This document shows, piece by piece, positions 13,962-22,215 of a stretch of DNA of 31,496 bases. The DNA is from an uncultured Acetatifactor sp. (GTDB lineage: Bacteria > Bacillota > Clostridia > Lachnospirales > Lachnospiraceae): assembly GCA_910587555.1 (NCBI GenBank), contig CAJULV010000048.1, forward strand, positions 1-31,496, given 5' to 3'. Numbering within the stretch: the stretch's first letter is position 1; each line of letters opens with the position of its first letter. Both the position numbers and the translations under genes were made by a program. The notes under the pieces are model-generated. The model ran no database searches, had not been told where the DNA came from, and saw only the letters and a list, made by a program, of their open reading frames with translations.

Positions 13962-16745
13962 TTATGGGGCTACCGTGATTTTCAATGTCATCTTTTCCGG
14001 CAGCACGCCGTCATCCACCACGAAGACAATCTCATATTTCCCTGTCTGTCCCCTGGCGGGCGTCCATGAAAAGCGGCGGCTGTCAGGCTCAAATACGGCG
14101 CCCTCCGGCAGATTTTCACAGCTTAAGGCAAGCGGCACGTCCATACCTTTCACGCCGTAATTCAGGCGTGCGGCCTGTTCGTTGTAGATAATGCCGTTAT
14201 CCGCTTCCGGGGAGATATCGCTGGCGGGATTGCGCACCGTCAGTACCACGGAATAAGCCTGTCCCGCCGCAAGACGTACCGGGGCAACAGGATGGATAAA
14301 GGGGCGGTACACCGTAAGCGGAAGCGGATAATCGTCCGTATCCACTTCAAAGCGATACCCCGATTCCGCACAGGGTACTGTGGGATAGGGATACAGGCTG
14401 TCAGGGGGTGTACCGGGGGCAGGGGCGTTGATCTCCGCTTCCTGAACCCAGGGGACGTTTGTGTCATCTTCCGTATGTAAGATCAGGGGCTTTAAAATCG
14501 ACAATCCTGTCACTTTTGTGGTGAAATAAGGCTGGCCGGGGACATTTTCCGCATTGGTGTGCCTCCTGTAATGGTCGGTGACCACCGCAATGGGAGCCAG
14601 GCCCGCTTTGCAGCAGGCTTCCAGCCCGTCCACGGATACCCCGTTTACATCGTCAAATACACATACATGCCTGCCGTCGGGCACCCGGTAGGAAAAACGG
14701 ATGTCTTTAAGTGTCAGATTGTCCACATGCTTTGCAAAGAGCCCGTAAGCCGGAAGGATGCCCCAATTGCTGGACTCGGGATATACTTCGGGAAGCTCCG
14801 GCACATTGTAGGGATTGTCACGCCAGCAGTTCTTCACGGCGTCCCAGTCTGCCCGGGGCAGCAGCCCTTCGTTTTTCAGGAAAAAGGTGTTTACCAGCCA
14901 GGGAAGGCTCTGTACATGCTCTTTCGCGTGGAACTGGGCGTATTTCCATTCCGTATTCAGCTGCCGCTGCTCCACGGCATGTTCCATGGAGAGCCCGCCT
15001 CTGTATTCCACGGAAATATTCTCCAGGACGACATTTTTAATATGGGAATCCGTTAATCCCATAAGGAGGATGGGATAGCGGGGATCTGCATTTGTGACGG
15101 TTATGTCACGAATTAAAATATCTGACACATATGCCATTTTTTCACAGCCAATGGCATTGGCATACAGAGGCAGGTCTGCTTCTGTAATCTCTCGGCTGTC
15201 ATCGGGGCAATAGCTTCCCAGGACGCCGGTGCCGGCATCATTACCGGTTCCGGGCGCCGCGTTGTCCCTGCTGCATGGCGCTGCTTCGGCGTCGGCCGCC
15301 GTTCTTGAGACATTTTCCCCGGTTTTGCAGGATTGTGTTTCTGCGTATGCCGCGCCGTGCCAGGTTTTCAGATAAAAATGCCAGTCCCGTTCCTCATAAT
15401 TGGCCGGATTGCATTCCGTGGGGTGTGTGCCGTCAACGATTTCGAAGAAGGAATGCCCGTCAACGGTGACTGTCCTGGTCCGATTGTAATGGGGAGCGTA
15501 GCGCTTTGCGGGATAAGCGGGAAAGGCCTTGGCATTGGGCAGAATCCAGTTCCGGTTATCCAGCCGTACCTCTCCGGCGGGGGCGGGGTATTCCGTGGAA
15601 GCGCCGTTTCCGGTTACGGGGAAACGGCCCCTGTCACCCGCCCGTATGTAGATGGGGGAACTGGACACATTGTCAAACCTGCATTCCTCAAAAATCACGT
15701 CCGTCAGGGAAGAGCAGTCCACGGCTTCCAGGCAAAAGCCCCGGGAACGGTGGAAATTTACCCGGCGTATGGTCACCCGGTGATAGCCGCAGGTGGATTC
15801 CGTGCCGAATTTTACCCGTCCGGTGGGACCGCAGCGGTCCAGCGCGATCAGCTTGTCCCGGGTATATTCTCCGGCATGGACACTGCCCGCGTCATATCCG
15901 CTGACAGTGCAGTCTTCAATCAGCACGTTTTCCAGCGGTTTGAAGATGCCCGCGCCGAAGGAAGCCTTCAGGCACAGCGCGTCGTCGGTAAGGGAATTGC
16001 AGACGGTATGGCGTACGGTGACGTCACGGCAGCAGTCGATATCGAAGGCGTCCCTTGTGGTATCCACCAGAAGATGCTCCGCGTACAGATTTTCGCAGCC
16101 TTCGGCAATGACGGCAAAATGCCCCCCAATCGTGACGGCAAAATCCTTCAGAACCACATTTTGACAACGGACCAGGGCGATGCCCTTATTGCCGAACCAT
16201 TCTCCCCGGTGCCCTCTCGCCCTGCGGGACGTGGGCTCTGCCGGGTCGCCGCCCTGGAGTACATATTCCAGAATGCCGTCTTCGTCAAAGCGTCCGCCGG
16301 TGAAAAGGCCCTTTCCGTATATCATGACGTTTTCCAGGTCAACGCCGTATACCAGGCTGTTGGCGAAGTAAGTATGCCCGTGATCCTGGATTCCCACGCA
16401 GGGATTTATTTCCGGCTCTTCATAATTGCCGCCTTCCCCCTCCTGCTTCTGGTAGGAATGGCGGATATCGGTCCTGGCTGCGGCCAGGACGGACCCCTCC
16501 TCCAGGAAGAGGTTCACGTTTGATGCCAGGAGGATGGTGTAGACGGAATAAGTACCGCCGGGGATCACCACGGTACCGCCCCCTGCAGAGGCCGCCTGGA
16601 CGGCGCGGTTGACTGCCATGGTGTTTCGGACGGGGGAAGCTTCCGGGGAAGCCCCGAAATCCGTAATCGGATAGAAATTTTTTTTCATCAGCCGTTCCGG
16701 CCGGATGGAGGCGCCGGAGGCTTCTTTTATATTATATGCGGACAT
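13962..16745 (-). CDS. GH28-like right-handed beta-helix protein with C-terminal Ig-like domain
   Basis: 927-residue protein of the pectate-lyase/polygalacturonase superfamily. The N-terminal block (FYPITDFGA, then AGGGTVVIPGGTY) is the usual start of such folds. Beta-helix coils include TTRDAFDIDCCRDVTVRH and NSLTDDALCLKAS, positions that hold NTD and DD in GH28 enzymes. The GHG and RIK motifs are not clear, so true polygalacturonase activity is doubtful. The last about 110 residues resemble a putative Ig (He_PIG) domain (SCENLPEGAVFEPDSRRFSW). No signal peptide is seen, so it is probably cytoplasmic and may act on imported oligosaccharides. Start ATG follows AAAGGAG by 5 bases on the minus strand. 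The substrate is unknown. Confidence 0.8.
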   Translation of the reverse strand: MSAYNIKEASGASIRPERLMKKNFYPITDFGASPEASPVRNTMAVNRAVQAASAGGGTVVIPGGTYSVYTILLASNVNLFLEEGSVLAAARTDIRHSYQKQEGEGGNYEEPEINPCVGIQDHGHTYFANSLVYGVDLENVMIYGKGLFTGGRFDEDGILEYVLQGGDPAEPTSRRARGHRGEWFGNKGIALVRCQNVVLKDFAVTIGGHFAVIAEGCENLYAEHLLVDTTRDAFDIDCCRDVTVRHTVCNSLTDDALCLKASFGAGIFKPLENVLIEDCTVSGYDAGSVHAGEYTRDKLIALDRCGPTGRVKFGTESTCGYHRVTIRRVNFHRSRGFCLEAVDCSSLTDVIFEECRFDNVSSSPIYIRAGDRGRFPVTGNGASTEYPAPAGEVRLDNRNWILPNAKAFPAYPAKRYAPHYNRTRTVTVDGHSFFEIVDGTHPTECNPANYEERDWHFYLKTWHGAAYAETQSCKTGENVSRTAADAEAAPCSRDNAAPGTGNDAGTGVLGSYCPDDSREITEADLPLYANAIGCEKMAYVSDILIRDITVTNADPRYPILLMGLTDSHIKNVVLENISVEYRGGLSMEHAVEQRQLNTEWKYAQFHAKEHVQSLPWLVNTFFLKNEGLLPRADWDAVKNCWRDNPYNVPELPEVYPESSNWGILPAYGLFAKHVDNLTLKDIRFSYRVPDGRHVCVFDDVNGVSVDGLEACCKAGLAPIAVVTDHYRRHTNAENVPGQPYFTTKVTGLSILKPLILHTEDDTNVPWVQEAEINAPAPGTPPDSLYPYPTVPCAESGYRFEVDTDDYPLPLTVYRPFIHPVAPVRLAAGQAYSVVLTVRNPASDISPEADNGIIYNEQAARLNYGVKGMDVPLALSCENLPEGAVFEPDSRRFSWTPARGQTGKYEIVFVVDDGVLPEKMTLKITVAP

Positions 16746-16954
16746 GCAGGCTCCTTTGTTTCCCGTTTTCCGATTTCATTGCGTCGCTGTCCCATGGGTT
16801 TTCGGTTCCGCAGGCTGTGGGCTTTCGGCGGTGGCAGCAAACTCCGGCCTTGCAGGTTAAAAAAGGGAATCGAAGCATGGAGTTTCGGAATGAGATTTAG
16901 ACGGTTTGGATTTCATACCATTGTGTTCGGGAAATTTGTATGTTTTATAGATAC

Positions 16955-16982
16955 AGGATAGCACAATTCCTGATATTGTCAA
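16955..16982 (-). promoter_or_regulatory. Minus-strand promoter for the GH28-like gene
   Basis: Read on the minus strand: TTGACA (16982-16977), 16 bases, TATCCT (16960-16955). The leader to the gene start at 16745 is about 200 bases; I see no gene in it. It is back to back with the fatty acid operon promoter, 30 bases away. Confidence 0.65.
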
Positions 16983-17011
16983 GATTTTTGAAGATTTTAC
17001 CGGATACGCTA

Positions 17012-17040
17012 TTGACAAATCCCCTCGGCTGCGTTATTAT
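17012..17040 (+). promoter_or_regulatory. Main promoter of the fatty acid synthesis operon
   Basis: TTGACA (17012-17017), 17 bases, TATTAT (17035-17040): almost consensus. The predicted start near 17047 falls at the edge of the first FabT box, so bound FabT would block initiation. Confidence 0.85.
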
Positions 17041-17049
17041 CTTAAAAAG

Positions 17050-17078
17050 TTTGATTATCAAATAATTTGAAAATCAAA
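17050..17078. promoter_or_regulatory. Two FabT operator sites
   Basis: TTTGATTATCAAA (17050-17062) and TTTGAAAATCAAA (17066-17078) both fit the palindrome TTTGAnnnTCAAA known for FabT, the MarR-type repressor of fatty acid genes in Firmicutes. Centres are 16 bases apart. They lie just after the -10 of the main promoter. A FabT homologue is encoded at the end of this gene cluster. Confidence 0.88.
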
Positions 17079-17096
17079 CATATTGAGTCTTATACT
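17067..17096 (+). promoter_or_regulatory. Possible second fatty acid operon promoter inside the FabT site
   Basis: TTGAAA (17067-17072), 18 bases, TATACT (17091-17096). Its -35 is part of the second FabT box, so it would be repressed too. Weaker than the upstream promoter. Confidence 0.4.
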
Positions 17097-17156
17097 CTGA
17101 TACATGGTAATCAAAACCATAACACAAATACGAAAATGAAATCAGGAGGAGAAGAA

Positions 17157-17393
17157 ATGTTTGACAAATTAAAGGCAGTCATCGAAGAGAAATTAAACGC
17201 AGAAGGGGCAGAAATCACGGAAAGCACCCGTTTCAAAGAGGATCTGGAAGCGGATTCCCTGGATTTATTTGAGATGGTTATGGCATTGGAGGATGAATTC
17301 GGCATAGAGATTCCCTCCGAGGACCTGGAGCAGCTGCTCACCGTAGGGGATGTGATGAAGTACTTGACAGACAAGGGCGTGGAACTGGACTGA
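17157..17393 (+). CDS. acpP: Acyl carrier protein
   Basis: Carries growing acyl chains on a 4'-phosphopantetheine arm during type II fatty acid synthesis. 78 residues, acidic, helical. The modified Ser34 lies in EADSLDLFEM, the standard DSL motif, followed by EDEFGIEIP. The ATG at 17157 follows AGGAGGAG by a few bases; the frame is open upstream to 17067 but that part overlaps the operators. First gene of the fab operon; the stop is directly followed by the fabK region. Confidence 0.97.
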   Translation: MFDKLKAVIEEKLNAEGAEITESTRFKEDLEADSLDLFEMVMALEDEFGIEIPSEDLEQLLTVGDVMKYLTDKGVELD

Positions 17394-17405
17394 ATGAGGG
17401 CGGAT

Positions 17406-18347
17406 ATGAAGACAAGGGTAACGGAACTTTTGGGAATAGCGTATCCGGTCATTCAGGGCGGTATGGCATGGGTGGCTGAATATCACCTGGCTGCGGCTGT
17501 CTCCGAGGCCGGGGGATTCGGCATCATCGGTGCCGGCGGAGCCGGTGCGGATTTCGTGCGGGAGCAGATTCGCCGATGCAGGGAACTGACGGATAAGCCC
17601 TTTGGCCTGAATATTATGCTGATGAACCCGGAAGCGGACGAAATCGCCCGAGTGGCGGCGGAGGAAGGCGTGAAGGCGGTGACCACCGGCGCGGGCAACC
17701 CCGGCAAGTATATGGCCATGTGGAAGGAAAACGGCATAAAGGTGATTCCCGTGGTGGCCAGCGTTGCCATGGCGAGAATGATGGAGCGCGGCGGCGCCGA
17801 CGCGGTTGTGGCGGAGGGGATGGAGTCCGGCGGGCATATCGGATCCACCACTACCTTTGCACTGGTTCCCCAGGTGGCGGACGCGGTGCGGATTCCGGTG
17901 ATTGCGGCAGGCGGGATTGCGGACGGCAGAGGGCTTGCGGCGGCATTTATGCTGGGGGCCGAGGCGGTACAGATGGGAACCCGCTTCGTCACGGCGAAAG
18001 AGTCCGTGGTACATCCCAATTATAAGGCAAAAATCATTGCGGCCAAAGACATTGACTCCGAAGTGACAGGTATGAGCCACGGACATCCGGTCAGACAGCT
18101 GCGCAACGCCATGACCCGGGAATACCTGAAGCGGGAAAAGGCGGGGGCACCCTTCGAGGAGCTGGAGCAGATGACGCTGGGCGCACTGCGGAAGGCCGTG
18201 GTGGAAGGCGATACCGTGAACGGCACTTTGATGGCAGGACAGATTGCGGGGCTGGTGAAGAAGGAAGAGAGCTGCAGCGAAATCATCCGCGACGTGACAG
18301 AGGGCTGCAGAAGCGTCCTGGGTGAACTGCAGACAGCGTTATTTTAA
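17406..18347 (+). CDS. fabK: Enoyl-ACP reductase II (FMN, NADH)
   Basis: Flavin-dependent enoyl-ACP reductase that performs the last step of each elongation cycle in place of FabI. 313 residues of a nitronate monooxygenase-like TIM barrel. The N-terminus YPVIQGGMAW is typical, followed by EAGGFGIIGAGG, GMESGGHIGS (phosphate loop with the His) and IAAGGIADGRG and GAEAVQMGTRF for FMN binding. Length agrees with known FabK (about 315-320). ATG 17406 has GAGG about 5 bases upstream; ATG 17394, directly after the acpP stop, is an alternative adding four residues. FabK makes the organism's elongation step insensitive to classical FabI inhibitors, by family knowledge. Confidence 0.94.
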   Translation: MKTRVTELLGIAYPVIQGGMAWVAEYHLAAAVSEAGGFGIIGAGGAGADFVREQIRRCRELTDKPFGLNIMLMNPEADEIARVAAEEGVKAVTTGAGNPGKYMAMWKENGIKVIPVVASVAMARMMERGGADAVVAEGMESGGHIGSTTTFALVPQVADAVRIPVIAAGGIADGRGLAAAFMLGAEAVQMGTRFVTAKESVVHPNYKAKIIAAKDIDSEVTGMSHGHPVRQLRNAMTREYLKREKAGAPFEELEQMTLGALRKAVVEGDTVNGTLMAGQIAGLVKKEESCSEIIRDVTEGCRSVLGELQTALF

Positions 18348-18360
18348 GTAAAATAAAACA

Positions 18361-18394
18361 GCATCCACCTGCAGCCGGCAGGAAGGACGGATGC
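18361..18394 (+). promoter_or_regulatory. Hairpin covering the fabD ribosome binding site
   Basis: GCATCC (18361-18366) pairs with GGATGC (18389-18394), and inside it CCTGC (18368-18372) pairs with GCAGG (18378-18382). The 3' half contains the GGAAGG ribosome binding site (18381-18386) and the first ATG of fabD (18391). No T run follows, so it is not a terminator. Translational control is a possibility, not shown. Confidence 0.45.
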
Positions 18395-19338
18395 GGAATT
18401 GGATAAAAATTATGGGAAAGACAGCATTTATTTTTCCGGGCCAGGGTGCCCAGTACTGCGGCATGGGAAAAGATTTCTTCGATGCCTTTGACACGGCGAA
18501 AAAGGTCTATGTGGCGGCGGGCGAGGCAACCGGGCTGGATGTGGGGGAACTGTGCTTCACGGAAAATGACAGACTGGATGTTACGGAGTATACGCAGATT
18601 GCCATGCTGGCCACGGAAGTGGCAATCCTGAAGGTTCTGGAGGAAAAAGGCCTTCGGGCGGACTGTACCGCGGGCTTGAGCCTGGGAGAGTACGGCGCGC
18701 TGGCAGCGGCGGGCGTAATGGAACTGCCCCAGCTGTTCTGGCTGATTCGGTGCAGAGGCATCTATATGCAGGAGGCTTATCCGGAGGGAGGCGCCATGAG
18801 CGCGGTGCTGGGGCTGGATGCTGAGAAAATCCGCAATATCTGCGCCGGGACCGAAGGCGTCGTCTCCATTGCCAACGACAACTGCCCGGGCCAGATCGTC
18901 ATTACCGGGGAGGCAGGGGCGGTGCAGGCAGCTTCCGCCAGCCTGTTGGAAGCCGGGGCAAAGCGGTGCATTCCCTTAAAGGTCAGCGGTCCCTTCCATT
19001 CCGGGCTGCTTGCCGGAGCCGGGGCAAAGCTGGCGGCAGAACTGGAGGGGGTCCAGGTAAGGCGTCCCGTGATTCCCTATATATGCAATGTGGAAGCTTC
19101 CTACATAACGGAGTCCGCTCCCATAAAAGAACTCCTGGCAAGGCAGGTGTCCTCCACCGTGAGATGGCGTGAGAGTATGGAGCTGATGCTGGCAGACGGC
19201 GTGGATACCTTCATCGAGATAGGGCCAGGAAAGACCCTTGCGGGATTTCTGAAGAAAATGAGCCGTGACGTGAAAGTAATCAATGTAGGAACGGTGGAAG
19301 ACCTTGCGTGCATTCCGGATTGCCGGGAAGGCAATTAA
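18391..19338 (+). CDS. fabD: Malonyl-CoA:ACP transacylase
   Basis: Moves malonyl from CoA to ACP to feed chain elongation. 315 residues from ATG 18391. The family start is TAFIFPGQGAQYCGMG, the active-site serine is in GLSLGEY (GxSxGE variant), and the catalytic His is in GPFHSG. IEIGPGKTLAGF is near the C-terminus. Start: ATG 18391 has GGAAGG 4 bases upstream. ATG 18412 (MGKTAFIFPGQG) gives the more usual N-terminus, with Ser at 90 as in relatives, but has no good ribosome binding site. Both are in frame. 43 bases downstream of fabK, with a hairpin in the gap. Confidence 0.95.
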   Translation: MRNWIKIMGKTAFIFPGQGAQYCGMGKDFFDAFDTAKKVYVAAGEATGLDVGELCFTENDRLDVTEYTQIAMLATEVAILKVLEEKGLRADCTAGLSLGEYGALAAAGVMELPQLFWLIRCRGIYMQEAYPEGGAMSAVLGLDAEKIRNICAGTEGVVSIANDNCPGQIVITGEAGAVQAASASLLEAGAKRCIPLKVSGPFHSGLLAGAGAKLAAELEGVQVRRPVIPYICNVEASYITESAPIKELLARQVSSTVRWRESMELMLADGVDTFIEIGPGKTLAGFLKKMSRDVKVINVGTVEDLACIPDCREGN

Positions 19339-19461
19339 GATTTCGTAAGGAGGCTGTGGCGGCAGGGCATTCCCGGTGAAAGCCGGCTGCGGTGGTACTG
19401 CCGGGGGCAGGCAGGAGTTAAGGCAAGATCGTGGAAATGAAGTAAGAGAGGACAAGGAAGA

Positions 19462-20247
19462 GTGGAAAAGGAAGCAGCAGAAAAGCGCACATGCCCGTCC
19501 GGGGGAGAACTGGCAGGCAAGGTGGCGCTGGTGACCGGTGCAGGCCGCGGGATTGGCAGGAGCATTGCCCTGACACTGGCGGAAATGGGCGCCGTAGTGT
19601 TGGTAAACTATAACGGTTCCAGGGAACGCGCCCTGGAAGTGGCGGCAGAGATTGAGAAAGCGGGCGGACAGGGGGAAGCAATCGGCTGTGATGTATCCGA
19701 TTATGATGCATGCGGCAAAATGGCGGAAGAAGTCATCCGGAAGTATGCCCGGCTGGATATTCTGGTGAATAACGCGGGCATTACGAAAGACAATCTGATT
19801 CTGCGTATGACGGAGGCGGAGTACGACAGGGTATTGGACACGAACCTGAAAGGGGCGTTCAATACCATACGCCATTTTTCCAGGTATTTTCTGAAGCAGC
19901 GCAGCGGCAAAATTATCAATATTTCCTCCGTGACGGGGGTGATGGGAAATGCCGGGCAGGCCAACTATGCCGCGTCCAAGGCAGGGCTTATCGGATTGAC
20001 GAAAAGCGTGGCCAGGGAACTTGCCGGGCGCGGCGTCTGTGTCAATGCAGTGGCACCCGGCTTTATCAATACGGAGATGACAGATGCCCTGAACGAAAAG
20101 GTCAGGGAAAATATGCTTGCAGCCATTCCCATGGGAAGAATGGGAAGCGGGGAAGACGTGGCCGGTCTGGTGGCGTTTCTGGCGGGCGGCAGATCGGACT
20201 ACATCACCGGCCAGGTCATCTGCGTGGACGGCGGTATGGCTATGTGA
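19462..20247 (+). CDS. fabG: 3-oxoacyl-ACP reductase
   Basis: NADPH-dependent short-chain dehydrogenase/reductase that reduces 3-ketoacyl-ACP. 261 residues. The cofactor motif is TGAGRGIGRSIA, then NNAGIT, the active serine in ISSVTG, and the YxxxK pair Tyr169 and Lys173 in NYAASKAG. The C-terminus VICVDGGMAM is typical of FabG. The start is GTG 19462, which adds about 18 residues before the Rossmann strand. AGAGAGG lies about 10 bases upstream and AGGA only 3 bases away, so the exact start is not certain. 123 bases separate it from fabD, with no gene seen between. Confidence 0.95.
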   Translation: MEKEAAEKRTCPSGGELAGKVALVTGAGRGIGRSIALTLAEMGAVVLVNYNGSRERALEVAAEIEKAGGQGEAIGCDVSDYDACGKMAEEVIRKYARLDILVNNAGITKDNLILRMTEAEYDRVLDTNLKGAFNTIRHFSRYFLKQRSGKIINISSVTGVMGNAGQANYAASKAGLIGLTKSVARELAGRGVCVNAVAPGFINTEMTDALNEKVRENMLAAIPMGRMGSGEDVAGLVAFLAGGRSDYITGQVICVDGGMAM

Positions 20248-20338
20248 GGCGGCTGTGGGGTTGGACTTCCCTGAAAGCCCAGGTGTCTCCTGACGAATGC
20301 CCTGCAATTTGCGGGGAAATAACTGTAAAGGACAGGAT

Positions 20339-21580
20339 ATGAATATGCGGAAAAGAGTTGTAGTGACGGGCATGGGGGCGGTGACGCCCATCGGCACCGG
20401 TATGGATGCGTTCTGGAACGGTATCCGGGAGGAGAAAACAGGTTTCGCGCCCATTGCCGGGTTTGACACTGCCGATTATAAATGCAAGCTGGCTGCGGAG
20501 GTCAAAGATTTCCGGGCGGAAGATTATATGGACAAAAAGACAGCCAGGCGGATGGAAGTATTCTGCCAGTATGCGGTTGCCGCTGCAGGCGAAGCTATCA
20601 GGGACGCGGCACTGGATATGGAGGCGGAAGACCCTTACCGGATAGGCTGTTTTGTGGGAAGCGGCGTGGGAAGCCTGCAGGCAGTGGAGAGGGAGTACGG
20701 CAAAATGCTGGAAAAAGGGCCTTCCAGGATAAGCCCTCTTTTCGTGCCGATGATGATTTCCAACATGGCGGCGGGAAATGTAAGCATTGCCTATGGCCTG
20801 AAGGGAAAAAGCCTAAACGTGGTGACTGCCTGTGCCACCGGGACGAATTCCATCGGGGAGGCTTTCCGTGCCGTCCAGTACGGCGAGCTGGACGCCTGTG
20901 TGGCAGGAGGGACGGAAGGGTCGGTGACGCCCCTTGGCATTGCGGGATTTTCGGCATTGACCGCCCTCTCCGGAAGCACGGATCCCGAGAGATGTTCCAT
21001 ACCCTTTGACAAGGACCGGAGCGGGTTTGTCATGGGAGAGGGTGCGGGCATCGTGGTGCTGGAGGAGCTGGAGCATGCCAGAAAGCGGGGCGCGCGTATT
21101 TACGCGGAGGTGCTGGGATACGGCTGTTCCTCGGATGCCTACCATATTACGTCTCCTGCTGAAGACGGATCCGGCGCTGCCAGGGCCATGCTGAACGCCC
21201 TGGAGGACGGAGGCGTAAAGCCGGAAGAACTGACTTATATCAATGCCCACGGTACGGGAACCCATCACAATGACCTGTTTGAGACCAGGGCGGTGAAGCT
21301 GGCCTTCGGCGAACATGCAGGGAAGCTTCGCATCAATTCCACCAAGTCCATGATAGGCCATCTTCTGGGCGCGGCAGGGGCGGTGGAGTTTATTGTGAGT
21401 GTAAAGGCTGTGCAGGAGGATTTTATCCACAGGACGGTGGGATTGCGGGAGACCGAGGGCGAGATGGATCTGGACTACTGCATGGAGAGCCATGAGGAGG
21501 CGGTTCCGTTTGCCCTGAGCAATTCCCTGGGATTTGGAGGGCATAATGCCAGTATTCTGGTGGGCAAGCCGGATGCCTGA
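20339..21580 (+). CDS. fabF: 3-oxoacyl-ACP synthase II
   Basis: Condensing enzyme that extends acyl-ACP with malonyl-ACP. 413 residues. The thiolase-fold triad is complete: Cys165 in TACATGTNSIG, His304 in NAHGTGTHHND and His341 in KSMIGHLLGAAG, matching E. coli FabF 163/303/340. The end SNSLGFGGHNASILVGK is typical. Start ATG 20339 follows AAAGGA by 5 bases; ATG 20345 is equally possible. An in-frame ATG at 20297 lacks support. In many clostridial fab clusters accB follows fabF; here 156 bases without a biotinyl-domain motif lie between it and fabZ. Confidence 0.96.
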   Translation: MNMRKRVVVTGMGAVTPIGTGMDAFWNGIREEKTGFAPIAGFDTADYKCKLAAEVKDFRAEDYMDKKTARRMEVFCQYAVAAAGEAIRDAALDMEAEDPYRIGCFVGSGVGSLQAVEREYGKMLEKGPSRISPLFVPMMISNMAAGNVSIAYGLKGKSLNVVTACATGTNSIGEAFRAVQYGELDACVAGGTEGSVTPLGIAGFSALTALSGSTDPERCSIPFDKDRSGFVMGEGAGIVVLEELEHARKRGARIYAEVLGYGCSSDAYHITSPAEDGSGAARAMLNALEDGGVKPEELTYINAHGTGTHHNDLFETRAVKLAFGEHAGKLRINSTKSMIGHLLGAAGAVEFIVSVKAVQEDFIHRTVGLRETEGEMDLDYCMESHEEAVPFALSNSLGFGGHNASILVGKPDA

Positions 21581-21736
21581 GGAATGCACGGCACAGGCCG
21601 CGGGTTCCGGGAGGCAGGCCGGCAATGGGAAGCGCCGCGGGCAGCGTATGGCCGGGTAAGATAAGGGCCGGAAAGCCGACGGCGCCTGTGGAGCGCTCCG
21701 GCAGCACATAGAAAAGAAGAAACAGGAGTGTTTGAT

Positions 21737-22168
21737 ATGGCGATATATAATACACGGGAAATCATGGATATCATACCTCACAGATATCCGTTTTTGCTGA
21801 TAGATACAATAGAGGAGCTGGAAGCAGGGGTACGGGCCCTTGGAAAGAAATGTGTTACCGTGAACGAACCTTTTTTTCAGGGGCATTTTCCGGGACATCC
21901 CGTGATGCCGGGAGTACTGATCATGGAAGCCCTGGCGCAGGTGGGGGCGGTTGCCATTCTCTCACTGCCTGAATGGAAAGGGCATACTGCTTATTTTGCC
22001 GGAATCGACAGGGCAAAGTTCCGCAGGAAGGTGGTTCCGGGAGATGTATTGATGCTGGAGACCGAGATCATTAAGATGAAGGGAGCCATGGGTGTGGGCA
22101 GGGCCAGGGCATTCGTGGACGGAAAAGCGGTGGCGGAAGCGGAACTGACGTTTGCGGTAGGAAAGTAA
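21737..22168 (+). CDS. fabZ: 3-hydroxyacyl-ACP dehydratase
   Basis: Removes water from 3-hydroxyacyl-ACP to give trans-2-enoyl-ACP. 143 residues, single hot-dog fold. Catalytic His50 is in GHFPGHPVMPG and Glu64 in MEALAQ. The N-terminus IIPHRYPFLLID is the family signature. ATG 21737 follows AGGAG (21724-21728) by 8 bases; an upstream in-frame GTG at 21728 overlaps that site. No accC lies between this gene and the carboxyltransferase that follows 47 bases later. Confidence 0.96.
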   Translation: MAIYNTREIMDIIPHRYPFLLIDTIEELEAGVRALGKKCVTVNEPFFQGHFPGHPVMPGVLIMEALAQVGAVAILSLPEWKGHTAYFAGIDRAKFRRKVVPGDVLMLETEIIKMKGAMGVGRARAFVDGKAVAEAELTFAVGK

Positions 22169-22215
22169 CAAACGCGTCGGCATGGGGGGAAGTATGTGCA
22201 GGAGGCATTTATATA

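Noticed and set aside
15333..16523. 396-codon plus-strand frame opposite the GH28-like gene
   Set aside because: Shadow frame. The minus-strand protein has coherent beta-helix repeats and its own promoter and ribosome binding site.
16779..16961. 60-codon plus-strand frame between the GH28-like gene and acpP
   Set aside because: Arg/Phe-rich, overlaps the minus-strand promoter, and lacks a ribosome binding site.
18976..20469. 497-codon minus-strand frame across fabD-fabG-fabF
   Set aside because: It crosses three well-identified plus-strand genes and their gaps; the translation is Pro/His/Arg-rich and unlike a protein.
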